Shown here: piece after piece, positions 27,696 to 36,308 of the stretch
Position numbering within the stretch: position 1 is the stretch's first letter
How the letters are laid out: every line of letters begins with the position of its first letter
Assembly: GCA_030041045.1 (NCBI GenBank)
Contig: JASHOQ010000071.1
Coordinates: 1 to 64,000 of the forward strand
Direction: 5' to 3'
Origin: Acidobacteriaceae bacterium
GTDB taxonomy: Bacteria; Acidobacteriota; Terriglobia; Terriglobales; Acidobacteriaceae
DNA: 64,000 bases
Notes under the pieces: generated by a model
Told to the model about the DNA's origin: nothing
Seen by the model: only the letters and a program-made list of their open reading frames with translations
Databases searched by the model: none
Made by a program: the position numbers and the translations under genes

Positions 27696-27903
27696 GCTGC
27701 GGCTGTTCTTGTATTTCAGGCAACTCGGGAAGAAGAGGCTCAGGCGGTCCGCGCGCCTTCCCATTCGCTCGTACTTTTGAGAGACCGGCGACAGCGAGAC
27801 CCACGTCGAACCCGGGAGCGGCCCAGCGAGTGGCGCAGGACACGCTTCGGCAGCTGTTCGTAGTGCAGAGAACTCAATCGAAGCGGAGCTCAAGCGGAGT
27901 GCT

Positions 27904-29235
27904 ATGCTTGTCGATGTGTACGAGCAGATTGAACGCCTCATCGATCTGACCGATCCCGCGCTGAACCATCTCTATGACCTGAGCGTGGAAGAGGCTCGTG
28001 CGCTGGTGATGGATGGCCCCCCGGAAGGCGTAAGCCGGATTCGCGGCTCCTTTGCTCTGATAGCCAGGCGCGGCCGGACGGTGCGCATGGCGCGCTCGCT
28101 CGACAGGCCGCTCCGCTACTTTCTCGCTAAACGCAAGGAGGGTCCCGCGCTCATAGTCTCCGATCGCATCGACAGCATCTACGAATGGCTCCGGGGCGAA
28201 GGGCTCGCCGGCCAGTTCCGGCCCAGTTACACGCGCATGGTGCCTGCGCATTACGTGGTCGAATTGCAACTGGTCGGTTGCCCCGACCCCGATCCTGTTT
28301 ACCAGCGCTTCTTCACTCCCCCCGCTGAAAAGCTTCCTGCCGATCTTGATGTAATCGGCCGCGCCTATATCTCTGCGCTTGCCGAAGAAATTGCACACTG
28401 GCTTCGTTCCGTTCCCGGGGATGAGCCGATCGGTGCTTGCTTTTCGGGCGGCATCGATAGCGGCAGCGTATTCCTCGTCGCCTATCACGTAATGCGCAAG
28501 CTCGGCATGAGCCCGTCAAGGCTGAAGGCATTCGTACTCGACCTCGGCAGCGGCCCCGACCTCAGTCAGGCCCGCGCATTCCTCGAGACGCTCGGATTGT
28601 CGATGTTCCTGGAGCCAATCGAAGGTGACCCTTCGGCGCTGGACGTGAGCGAAACCATCCGCGTCGTCGAAGACTACAAGCCGCTCGATGTCGAATCGGC
28701 AACCATGGCGCTCGCGTTGGCCAAAGGCATCCGTGAACGGTATCGCGATTGGCGCTACTTGATCGACGGAGACGGTGGCGACGAAAACCTGAAGGACTAC
28801 CCTGTAGAAGCCAACCCCGAACTCACCATTCGCAGCGTGGTCAACAACCCTATGTTGTACCAGGAGGGCTGGGGCGTTGGAAAAATCAAGCACTCGCTTA
28901 CTTACAGCGGCGGGCTGAGCCGTTCGTATGTGCGCACTTATGCAACCGCACGGCGCTACGGATTCTCCGGTTTCAGCCCGTATACCATGCCGGGCGTAAT
29001 AGTCGTAGCCGAAGCCATTCCGTTCATCGAATTGACCAGCTATGATCTGGAACGGCTATACGCGTTGAAGGGCGCGGTGGTTTCGCGCGGAGTGGAAGCG
29101 GTGACGGGAATGAGGATGCCGGTCTTCACCAAGCGGCGCTTTCAGCACGGGGCGCTCTCTGAAGATGCGCTGCGTCAGCGCCTCCCCTATCGCGAAGCCG
29201 AGTATCGCAATCGATTCCTCTCGCTTTACGAGTAA
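27904..29235 (+). CDS. Asparagine-synthase-like PP-ATPase (amidoligase or lasso-cyclase-like)
   Basis: 443 aa. The ATG has GGAG 5 nt upstream. The C-terminal synthase domain has the PP-loop S-G-G-I-D-S (residues 181-186) and a second motif, DGDGGDE, as in class-II asparagine synthases. The N-terminal region (about 1-130) looks like a shortened Ntn-glutaminase domain. The protein begins M-L-V, not M-C, so the catalytic Cys is absent and glutamine hydrolysis is unlikely. Such enzymes (beta-lactam synthetase, lasso-peptide cyclases) activate a carboxylate with ATP for an intramolecular or external amine. TAATG overlap with the radical SAM gene indicates coupling. The substrate is unknown. Confidence 0.82.
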   Translation: MLVDVYEQIERLIDLTDPALNHLYDLSVEEARALVMDGPPEGVSRIRGSFALIARRGRTVRMARSLDRPLRYFLAKRKEGPALIVSDRIDSIYEWLRGEGLAGQFRPSYTRMVPAHYVVELQLVGCPDPDPVYQRFFTPPAEKLPADLDVIGRAYISALAEEIAHWLRSVPGDEPIGACFSGGIDSGSVFLVAYHVMRKLGMSPSRLKAFVLDLGSGPDLSQARAFLETLGLSMFLEPIEGDPSALDVSETIRVVEDYKPLDVESATMALALAKGIRERYRDWRYLIDGDGGDENLKDYPVEANPELTIRSVVNNPMLYQEGWGVGKIKHSLTYSGGLSRSYVRTYATARRYGFSGFSPYTMPGVIVVAEAIPFIELTSYDLERLYALKGAVVSRGVEAVTGMRMPVFTKRRFQHGALSEDALRQRLPYREAEYRNRFLSLYE

Positions 29236-30206
29236 TGCTTCGCTTGCTGTTGACCTATCCCGATGGCGCTCAAGAACGCGATGCGTGGATTCTTGCGCGC
29301 CGCGGTCCGCGCAACGCCGTTGACCCTTTGCGGCCCCATGCGTATTTTTCCGAAGGCGAACGCACGGCCGCAGGCGACATCGCGCCCACGGCAACCATAT
29401 TTCTAACCAATCGCGAATGTCCGTGGCGATGCCTGATGTGCGACCTGTGGCGCAACACTCTTGCAGAAACGGTGCGGGCCGGCGCCATTCCCCGGCAAAT
29501 TGACTTCGCGCTCGAACATCTGCCGGAGACAAGGCAGATCAAGCTCTATAACAGCGGCAGCTTCTTTGATCCGCGCGCCATCCCGCCGGGCGATTACGCG
29601 GCGATTGCGCAACGTCTCGACGCATTCGAGCGCGTGATCGTCGAGTGCCACCCCGCCCTGGTGGGTGAGGCCTGCCTTCGATTCAGAGATCTGCTTCATG
29701 GCAGGCTCGAAGTCGCCATGGGGCTCGAGACCGTGCATCCGGAGATTCTTCCGCGCCTCAATAAGCGCATGACGCTCGAGATGTTCGCGCAGTCGGCGCG
29801 CTTCCTGCGCGAGAACGCCATCGATCTGCGCGCGTTTGTCCTCGTGCAGCCGCCGTTCATGCGCGAAACGGAAGCAGTTAAGTGGGCCTTGCGCTCCCTC
29901 GAGTTTGCTTTTGCGTGTCACGCGACTGCGGTTACACTAATTCCCACCCGGGGCGGCAACGGCGCCATGGAAGAAGTGGGAGCTGCCGGCAGTTTCTCTC
30001 CGCCGGACGTGCGCACGCTCGAGGAAGCCATGGAAAATGGAATCTCGTTACATAAGGGCCGCGTCTTAGTCGATCTCTGGGACGCTGAGAAGTGGCCCGG
30101 TTGCCCGCGTTGCCGTCCCGCGCGAATTGCACGCTTGCGCACCATGAATCTTGAGCAGCGGATTCCGGAAGAGGTCCATTGCAACGCATGCACGGAGGCG
30201 CAATGA
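29235..30206 (+). CDS. Radical SAM enzyme, RaSEA/Elp3-like, with C-terminal four-Cys site
   Basis: 323 aa. The start overlaps the previous stop by 1 bp (TAATG). The cluster motif C-x3-C-x2-C is C62, C66, C69 (ECPWRCLMCDLW). The flanking TNRECPWRC pattern recalls the family that includes archaeosine synthase subunit RaSEA (TIGR01210-like). A C-terminal set C290, C293, C316, C319 may bind zinc or a second cluster. The PP-ATPase and flavoenzyme partners suggest modification of a small molecule or peptide rather than tRNA. No preQ0 or TGT-like gene is near. It ends with an ATGA overlap into the flavoenzyme gene. Confidence 0.83.
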   Translation: MLRLLLTYPDGAQERDAWILARRGPRNAVDPLRPHAYFSEGERTAAGDIAPTATIFLTNRECPWRCLMCDLWRNTLAETVRAGAIPRQIDFALEHLPETRQIKLYNSGSFFDPRAIPPGDYAAIAQRLDAFERVIVECHPALVGEACLRFRDLLHGRLEVAMGLETVHPEILPRLNKRMTLEMFAQSARFLRENAIDLRAFVLVQPPFMRETEAVKWALRSLEFAFACHATAVTLIPTRGGNGAMEEVGAAGSFSPPDVRTLEEAMENGISLHKGRVLVDLWDAEKWPGCPRCRPARIARLRTMNLEQRIPEEVHCNACTEAQ

Positions 30207-31801
30207 CAGACCATCACGACATCGCGGTGATAGGGTCGGGCTTTGCCGGCTCGCTGCTTGCGATGATCGTGCACCGGCTTGGCCATTCTGTTGTTCTGCT
30301 TGAAAAAGGCACTCATCCGCGCATGGTGATTGGTGAATCGTCGACCCCGCTTGCGAACCTTCTTCTTGAAGAGTTGTGCAGGCGCTATGACCTGCCGGCC
30401 CTCCGACCGCTGGCCAAGTGGGGGAGTTGGCAGCGGACGCATCCTGAGGTCGCATGTGGTTTGAAGCGCGGTTTTACGTTTCATCATCATGGACTCAAGG
30501 GCGCGGAGCCGTACGACTGCGAGCGAAGAAATCAGCTTCTCGTTGGCGCGAGCCCGCACGACGGCATCGCGGATACGCACTGGTACCGCGCCGACTTTGA
30601 TCATTTTTTAGTGAAGGAAGCGCAGAAGCTCGGCGTTGGCTATGTCGACCAGGTTTCGCTTCAGGGCTTTGAAAAGGACGAGAGAGGGGTGCGACTGACC
30701 GGTGAGCGCCGAGGCGAGCCAACAGAGTTTCGTGCTCGTTTTGTCTTCGACGCCACCGGGCCGCGCGGCTTTCTTCATCGCGCGCTTCGGCTGCGCGAAC
30801 TTCCGCTGCCCGATTATCCGTCCACGCAGAGCCTCTACAGCCATTTTTCCGGCGTGGCCCGGCTCGAAGAATCAGAATTCAGCCGCTCTGACGGTCGTCC
30901 GCCTTTTCCCATCGATGATGCCGCGGTTCACCATGTTTTCGATGGTGGATGGATATGGGTTCTTCAATTCAATAACGGAATCACGAGCGCAGGCGTCGCG
31001 GCCACTGACGCATTCGCCGAGCAAATGCGCTTCACCGAGGGCGCATCGGCCTGGCAGCGGATCCTCGACCGAATCCCAGCTTTGCGCGCCCAGTTTGCGC
31101 GGGCCCGTGCCGTGCGGCCCTTCACGCACATGCCGCGGCTTGCCTTCCGCAGTTCCGCCATTGTGGGTGATCGATGGGCATTGCTGCCATCGGCCGCCGG
31201 CTTCGTCGATCCGCTGCTTTCCACCGGCTTTCCCCTCACGCTGCTCGGCATTGCGCGCATCGCTCAAATCCTGGAGTTCCACTGGGAGGGCAGGGAATTT
31301 GCCGCGCAGCTTCAGAACTACGCGGCACAAAGCGATCGCGAATTGTTGGCGACGGCGCAACTCATCGGCGTGCTTTATACAAATATGAATCGTTTCGATG
31401 TGTTTGTCGCGCTCACGCTGCTCTATTTTGCGGCGGCGAGTTTCGCTGAGTCGGCGCGAAGGCTGGGCAAGCCGCATCTCGCGCCGGCGTTTCTTCTTTG
31501 CACGCATCCGGAATTCGGTGCAGCCTGCGAACAGATCTGCAGCACGGCGCGGCAAAGCTTATCGGAAGTCGAAGCCAACGATTTGATCGCGCGAATCCAT
31601 GCGGTCATTGAGCCATTCAACGTTGCCGGCCTGGGAAGGCGCGAACGCCGCAACTGGTATCCGGTCGAAGCCGGCGACCTGCTCAATGCGGCCGCCAAAC
31701 TCGAGTCCAGCCGCGAAGAGGTGCAGGCGCTGCTCGAGCGCTGCGGATTTGTGTGCGAACCCGCCTTCGGTCGCGTCGCTACTGCTTCGTCTTCGGCGTA
31801 A
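30203..31801 (+). CDS. Flavin-dependent halogenase-like FAD oxidoreductase
   Basis: 532 aa. The ATG at 30203 has GGAGG upstream and an ATGA overlap. The FAD-binding GSGFAG lies at residues 11-16, and the halogenase hallmark G-E-S-S-T-P follows at about 44-49. The lysine equivalent to the halogenase catalytic Lys appears to be K88 (CGLKRGFTF). The W-x-W-x-I-P motif of flavin halogenases is altered to W-I-W-V-L-Q-F, so halogenation is uncertain; an oxygenase or dehydrogenase on a carrier-bound or lipid substrate is an alternative. The 3' end overlaps the convergent CRTAC1 gene by 23 bp. It is the last gene of a three-gene unit. Confidence 0.83.
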   Translation: MTDHHDIAVIGSGFAGSLLAMIVHRLGHSVVLLEKGTHPRMVIGESSTPLANLLLEELCRRYDLPALRPLAKWGSWQRTHPEVACGLKRGFTFHHHGLKGAEPYDCERRNQLLVGASPHDGIADTHWYRADFDHFLVKEAQKLGVGYVDQVSLQGFEKDERGVRLTGERRGEPTEFRARFVFDATGPRGFLHRALRLRELPLPDYPSTQSLYSHFSGVARLEESEFSRSDGRPPFPIDDAAVHHVFDGGWIWVLQFNNGITSAGVAATDAFAEQMRFTEGASAWQRILDRIPALRAQFARARAVRPFTHMPRLAFRSSAIVGDRWALLPSAAGFVDPLLSTGFPLTLLGIARIAQILEFHWEGREFAAQLQNYAAQSDRELLATAQLIGVLYTNMNRFDVFVALTLLYFAAASFAESARRLGKPHLAPAFLLCTHPEFGAACEQICSTARQSLSEVEANDLIARIHAVIEPFNVAGLGRRERRNWYPVEAGDLLNAAAKLESSREEVQALLERCGFVCEPAFGRVATASSSA

Positions 31802-33638
31802 AGAAGATCGGCCGCGCCGATACAATCCCTTTTCCTTCTTCAATCACGAGAAACTGGTCCGGCGCAATGTGCGCGAGGGACTCTTTGCGGCCGCTGGGCC
31901 AGTCAATTTCGAGATTCACCTCGTGGATGCTGCCCGGTTTTCCAAGTCCAAAGGTCAACGGAAACTCGCTTTGCGACAGGTAGCTCGATCCCGACTTGAC
32001 CATGGCAAGCTGCCGCATTCCTCCCTCCGCGGTGAGCCTGACTTTGGCCCCGATTGCGTCGCGGTTCGATTGGGTGCCCACAAGTTTGAGCTGCAGAAGG
32101 TCGTTGCTATTGCCGTTTTCGTTGCGGAAGAGATGCGCAGGGCCGTTGTTGGTGGTCACAACCACATCGAGGTCGCCATCGTTGTCAAAATCAGCGTAAG
32201 CCGCGCCGCGTGCCACCATGGGCCTCCGCAGCGCCGCGCCAGCTCGAGCTGAGACATCCTGGAATTGTCCCTGGCCGCTATTGTGGAAGAGCAGCGGCGG
32301 TTCGGCATAATGAAGATTGGGGCGCACAACGTTGATGTCGTCGGCAACGTGTCCGTTCGCCGCAAAGATGTCGAGATGGCCGTCCAGATCGTAGTCGAAG
32401 AAGAAGCATCCGAAGGTGAGGGACAGCGCGGACGGGCCGACGATTCCGGCTCTGTCCGACTCATCCGTAAATAAGCCGGACCCGTCGTTGTGATAGAGCG
32501 ACATGCTCTCATCGGTGAAGTTTCCGATGAGCAGGCTCTGGCGGCCCGAGTTGTCGTAGTCGCCGGCATCGGCGCCCATACCGGCGCGCGCGCGGCCGGC
32601 ATCGCTGAAGGCAACCCCGGCGGCGAGGCCCACTTCAGAAAACGTGCCGTTGCGATTGTTGCGGTAGAGTTTGTTGGGCTGCGTGTCGTTGGAGACGAAG
32701 AGATCGATCCAGCCATCGTCATCGTAGTCGAGCAGCGCCACGCCCAGCGATTTCCCGGTGGGATCGTAGAGGCCGGCGCGTTTGGTCACGTCCTCGAATC
32801 TTCCATCGCCTAGGTTGTGAAACAGCCGCGAGCTTTCGCCTTTGTAGGCCTCGGGTGTGCAATAGGATTTGTGCTTGCCGTCAAGGGAACAGTATTGATC
32901 GGTTTTCTGTGACCACTCGACGTAATGCGCCACAAAAAGATCGAGCCTGCCGTCGTGATCGTAGTCAAACCAGACGGCGCCAGTTGGGAACCCTGAGTCG
33001 GCGAGCCCGGCTCTAGCGGTCACGTCGGCAAACGTGCCGTTATGTAAATTGCGGAAAAGATGGCTGCCGCCGATGGCCGTGACGTAAATGTCTTCATAGC
33101 CGTCGTTGTCGAAGTCGCCCACCGCACAGCCCATGCCGTACATCTCAACGTCGAGCCCTGCCTGGCGCGTCACGTCGGTAAACGTTCCATCGCGATTGTT
33201 GCGGTAAAGCGCAGGATACGATTTGCCTTTTATATGACCCGGCCAGTCCATGGAGTTGACGAAGAAAATGTCGGGCCAGCCATCGTTGTCGTAGTCGATA
33301 ATGCACACGCCGCTGCCCATGGTTTCAGGCAGGTACTTGGCGCCGAACGCGCCGCTATTATGCGTGAAGTGGATGCCTGCCTGATCGGTGACATCGGTGA
33401 AGGTAATGGGTCCCGATGGGCGCTGCATCGCTGGCTGCGCGGCGTTGCCCTGTGTGGATTGCGCGGGCGCCGGTTGCGCAGCGCTGCTTTGTTCGGGCTG
33501 CGGCGTGGTCCCCGCCTTGCAGCTGCTCAGAGTTGCGGTAGCGAGCGCCAGCAAGAAAGCAAGAATCGGGGAGCTCGCTTGCGTCGAGCGTCTCCAACAT
33601 GAATAGCGCGAAGACCGGGCCTCCGGGGCGTTACGCAC
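31779..33638 (-). CDS. CRTAC1/ASPIC-UnbV FG-GAP lipoprotein (distal copy)
   Basis: 619 aa from a GTG at 33638, 8 bp inside the upstream gene and preceded by AGAAGGCGG. The start gives a lipoprotein signal with lipobox T-L-S-S-C. Residues about 85-515 hold repeated FG-GAP/VCBS blades with Ca-binding loops (DYDNDGWPDIF, DFDNDGYEDIY, DYDHDGRLDLF, DYDDDGWIDLF, DYDLDGHLDIF, DFDNDGDLDVV). The C-terminal ASPIC/UnbV domain shows NRDAIGAKVRL, FGLGKPG and WPSG. Proteins of this type are exported beta-propellers; UnbV homologues are conserved in enediyne loci, but their biochemical role is unsettled. It is the last gene of the operon. Confidence 0.88.
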   Translation of the reverse strand: MRNAPEARSSRYSCWRRSTQASSPILAFLLALATATLSSCKAGTTPQPEQSSAAQPAPAQSTQGNAAQPAMQRPSGPITFTDVTDQAGIHFTHNSGAFGAKYLPETMGSGVCIIDYDNDGWPDIFFVNSMDWPGHIKGKSYPALYRNNRDGTFTDVTRQAGLDVEMYGMGCAVGDFDNDGYEDIYVTAIGGSHLFRNLHNGTFADVTARAGLADSGFPTGAVWFDYDHDGRLDLFVAHYVEWSQKTDQYCSLDGKHKSYCTPEAYKGESSRLFHNLGDGRFEDVTKRAGLYDPTGKSLGVALLDYDDDGWIDLFVSNDTQPNKLYRNNRNGTFSEVGLAAGVAFSDAGRARAGMGADAGDYDNSGRQSLLIGNFTDESMSLYHNDGSGLFTDESDRAGIVGPSALSLTFGCFFFDYDLDGHLDIFAANGHVADDINVVRPNLHYAEPPLLFHNSGQGQFQDVSARAGAALRRPMVARGAAYADFDNDGDLDVVVTTNNGPAHLFRNENGNSNDLLQLKLVGTQSNRDAIGAKVRLTAEGGMRQLAMVKSGSSYLSQSEFPLTFGLGKPGSIHEVNLEIDWPSGRKESLAHIAPDQFLVIEEGKGIVSARPIFFTPKTKQ

Positions 33639-34530
33639 GAGCCGCCTTCTGTCCGGGAATCGCAGCCGCAGGTGCGGCTTGCGGCTTGCGCGAATTGATC
33701 GCCATCTCAATCAGAAGCGCCGCAGGGCCAACCCAAAACAAGGCATAGAGAGGAGCATAGATGCTGCTGTCGAGCCGGAAGAAGAATTCGAGCGCCGCCA
33801 CCGCGAAAGCCACAATACATTGACCCATACGCGAACGCACTGTCGTCTTCGGATCCGTGATCATGAAAAAGATGAAGAGCTGATACATGGGTCCGGTGAT
33901 CGGCGAGATTTCTGACCGCCAGGGATCGCCGGTGATGTGCGCACGCAGGAACGAAAGCGTGATGAAGCAGACCACATAGGTGAGCGTGATATTGAATCGC
34001 TTGGCGCGCCAGACAATGACCGTGCCCAAAACCCAGATCACAATAAGCGAAGCCAGGTTGTTGCCCCACTGAATGCTGAGCGAGGCCACTGCCTGCGAGG
34101 CCAGGATCAGCATGGTGCAGATGCCGAAGTTTGACGGGTTCCAGATATGGCGGCCGCGAACGCGCAGGGCGTACTTCGAAGTGATGGAGAGCGCGCTGCA
34201 TAGCGCATACGGCCAGAAGGCCGGCGAGCGCAGTAGAATGCCCACGCTGATGCCGGTAATGTAAGCGCTGGCAGGGTGCGGCCATTTGCGGTAGAAAATT
34301 CTGCCCAGCACCACTTCAAAAACCATAGCGGTGACAATGGCAAGCAGCGTCTTCGAGTAGCTCTCGAGAATGCCAAACGACAGATTGCCGAAAAGGAGAA
34401 TCAGGGTGATGAAGATGGGTGGCAGAAATGGATTGAGCCAGCCGGGCACTGCCAAAGCTCTCTTCCACTGAGGCCGCGCTTCAGCCTGCGGGTCCGTTCG
34501 TGTCGTTGGGGCGGTCGGCTGGCTGGTCAT
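33631..34530 (-). CDS. RnfD/NqrB-like (UnbU-like) integral membrane protein
   Basis: 299 aa. The start at 34530 overlaps the upstream stop by ATGA. About eight to nine hydrophobic segments are visible. The segment WNPSNFGI and the motif LFIFFMITDPKTT are typical of the NqrB/RnfD/RnfE family. The S-G-A-T-type site to which FMN is covalently attached in RnfD is not evident. UnbU, the membrane partner of UnbV in enediyne clusters, is described as a multi-pass protein, and my recollection is that it belongs to this family. Being flanked on both sides by UnbV-type genes supports a UnbU-like role: membrane electron transfer or transport. Confidence 0.82.
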   Translation of the reverse strand: MTSQPTAPTTRTDPQAEARPQWKRALAVPGWLNPFLPPIFITLILLFGNLSFGILESYSKTLLAIVTAMVFEVVLGRIFYRKWPHPASAYITGISVGILLRSPAFWPYALCSALSITSKYALRVRGRHIWNPSNFGICTMLILASQAVASLSIQWGNNLASLIVIWVLGTVIVWRAKRFNITLTYVVCFITLSFLRAHITGDPWRSEISPITGPMYQLFIFFMITDPKTTVRSRMGQCIVAFAVAALEFFFRLDSSIYAPLYALFWVGPAALLIEMAINSRKPQAAPAAAIPGQKAARA

Positions 34531-36308
34531 GGTTCCTTCACAGTGTAGAGGCGATCGGGTGTCAGATTGTCAAGCGTCTGCACGGTACCTGAAGGCCAAT
34601 GAATCACTGCCTTTTCAATCTTAGGACTTTTTCCCAGACCAAAGTGCACGCGCCGGTCGTTCTGAGAGGCGAAGCCGTTGCCGCCCGAGACCTGCTGCAA
34701 CTGCTCTTTGCCATCCCAGTAGAGCGTAATCTGTGCGCCAATGGCGCTGCGGTTGCTCTTCGTGCCCTCGAGCCAGAACTCGATCCAGCGATTACTGGTC
34801 GCCACCGTGTTCCTGTAGATCAGCAGCGGCCCGCGTTGGTTGGCGACGACGATGTCGAGCGCGCCCGTATTCCACAGGTCGGCGAGCGCCACCGAGCGGC
34901 CGTCGTAGGTGTCGGTTGCACCCACCGCCTGCGCCACATCGACAAACTTTCCCTCGCCATCGTTGAGCCACAGCCGCTTTTGCTGGTAGCCGGAAAGACT
35001 GCGGCCGTCGAATGAGGGCCAATTTGCGGCGTCGCCGATGATCGAGCTGTTGCCGCCGGCTACCTTCGAAAAGTCATACCAATAGCTTCGATGTCGATCG
35101 AGCGAGATGAAGCCGTTCACCAGGTAGAGGTCGAGATTGCCGTCGTTATTAAAGTCGCCGAACTGCGCGCCAAAACTCCACCCTCCCAGCTCCACGCCAA
35201 GATCACGCGCCATGTTGTCATATTTGAGCGCCGGGCCCGGCTGCGGCACCCACAGATTATTCCCCTGAATCAACACGTCTTCTTCCGAGATATTTGAAAC
35301 ATAGATGGAAAATTTTCCGTCATCGAAAATATCTCCGAAGGAAACGTTCATGCCGCTTTTGGGCGCGAAGCCCACGCCGGCTTCCTTGCCGGCCTCGTGA
35401 AAATGTCCGTGATCGTTGATGTAAAGTTCTGACACTCCGTAATCGTTAGCGATGAAGAGATCCGGGTAGCCGCTTCCGCTCAAATCGGTAGCCGCGCAGG
35501 CAAGGGCCCAGCGGTTGCTCTGGATGCCGGCTGCCGCGCTCACCTCTTCAAAATGGCCGTTGCCCAGATTGTGGAAGAGATACTTGCGGCCGCCATTGTT
35601 CGCGTATTCAAAACTGTTGGGCATCATGCGCGTGTTACGCAGGTGCCAAAGGTTCACGTCTTCGGGATAATATCCGCCGACAAAGAGATCGAGTTTACCA
35701 TCGTGATCGTAATCGATCCACACCGCGGTGTTGGCGTTGATCCACGGCGGCAGCCCAGCCTGATCCGTTACGCGGGTGAAGTGCTGGCCATGGTCGTTGT
35801 GAAAGAGCTCGGGCCTGCCCCACTTGATAAGGAAAAGATCCTCATAGCCATCATTGTCGTAGTCGCCCCACACCGCCCCCATGGAAACGCCGGTGCCGGG
35901 CTGGTTCACATCGGCAATGCCCATTTGCTCCGCCACATCGGTGAATGTTCCGTCGTGATTGTTGCGGTAAAGATGATTCTTGCTGCCGATGGCGCTGTTG
36001 GTCACGTAGATATCGGGCCAGCCGTCGCGATTGTAGTCGACGATGGAGACCGAAGCGCCCATTGATGCCACTTCAGGCATGATGCCGTCGAGTTTGGGAT
36101 CGAGCGTGGGCGCCTGGTGAACAAAGTCGATGCCGGCCGCGTGCGAAACCTCCTGGAGCGAGAAGCCGTAGCGCGCGAGCGCTGTATGGGCATCGGGATT
36201 GGATTCCGTCTTAGCCGGCGCTGAAAAATGGCGCACCATCCACGGCACCGCGAGCAGCAGCGCGAAGAATAAAGTTACGAGGATTCGAGCGATCGGGACC
36301 TTCCTCAT
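34527..36308 (-). CDS. CRTAC1/ASPIC-UnbV FG-GAP protein, membrane-anchored or secreted
   Basis: 593 aa. The ATG at 36308 overlaps the upstream stop (ATGA); a longer frame is rejected. An N-terminal hydrophobic segment (about 5-24, ARILVTLFFALLLAVPWMV) lacks a lipobox, so it may be a membrane anchor. Propeller repeats include DYNRDGWPDIY, DYDNDGYEDLF, DYDHDGKLDLF and DFNNDGNLDLY. The C-terminal ASPIC/UnbV domain contains NRSAIGAQITLYW, VHFGLGKSP and HWPSG. It is related to, but clearly different from, the other UnbV-like proteins of the same operon. It should act outside the cytoplasmic membrane with the RnfD-like partner encoded next. Confidence 0.87.
   Translation of the reverse strand: MRKVPIARILVTLFFALLLAVPWMVRHFSAPAKTESNPDAHTALARYGFSLQEVSHAAGIDFVHQAPTLDPKLDGIMPEVASMGASVSIVDYNRDGWPDIYVTNSAIGSKNHLYRNNHDGTFTDVAEQMGIADVNQPGTGVSMGAVWGDYDNDGYEDLFLIKWGRPELFHNDHGQHFTRVTDQAGLPPWINANTAVWIDYDHDGKLDLFVGGYYPEDVNLWHLRNTRMMPNSFEYANNGGRKYLFHNLGNGHFEEVSAAAGIQSNRWALACAATDLSGSGYPDLFIANDYGVSELYINDHGHFHEAGKEAGVGFAPKSGMNVSFGDIFDDGKFSIYVSNISEEDVLIQGNNLWVPQPGPALKYDNMARDLGVELGGWSFGAQFGDFNNDGNLDLYLVNGFISLDRHRSYWYDFSKVAGGNSSIIGDAANWPSFDGRSLSGYQQKRLWLNDGEGKFVDVAQAVGATDTYDGRSVALADLWNTGALDIVVANQRGPLLIYRNTVATSNRWIEFWLEGTKSNRSAIGAQITLYWDGKEQLQQVSGGNGFASQNDRRVHFGLGKSPKIEKAVIHWPSGTVQTLDNLTPDRLYTVKEP

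Noticed and set aside
27665-27949. Small plus-strand frame with GCGCSC-type start, upstream of the tailoring cassette, as a RiPP precursor
   Set aside because: Its 5' end coincides with the receptor's terminator-like hairpin, it has no Shine-Dalgarno, and its 3' end overlaps the synthase start out of frame. Still worth testing if a conserved homologue is found.
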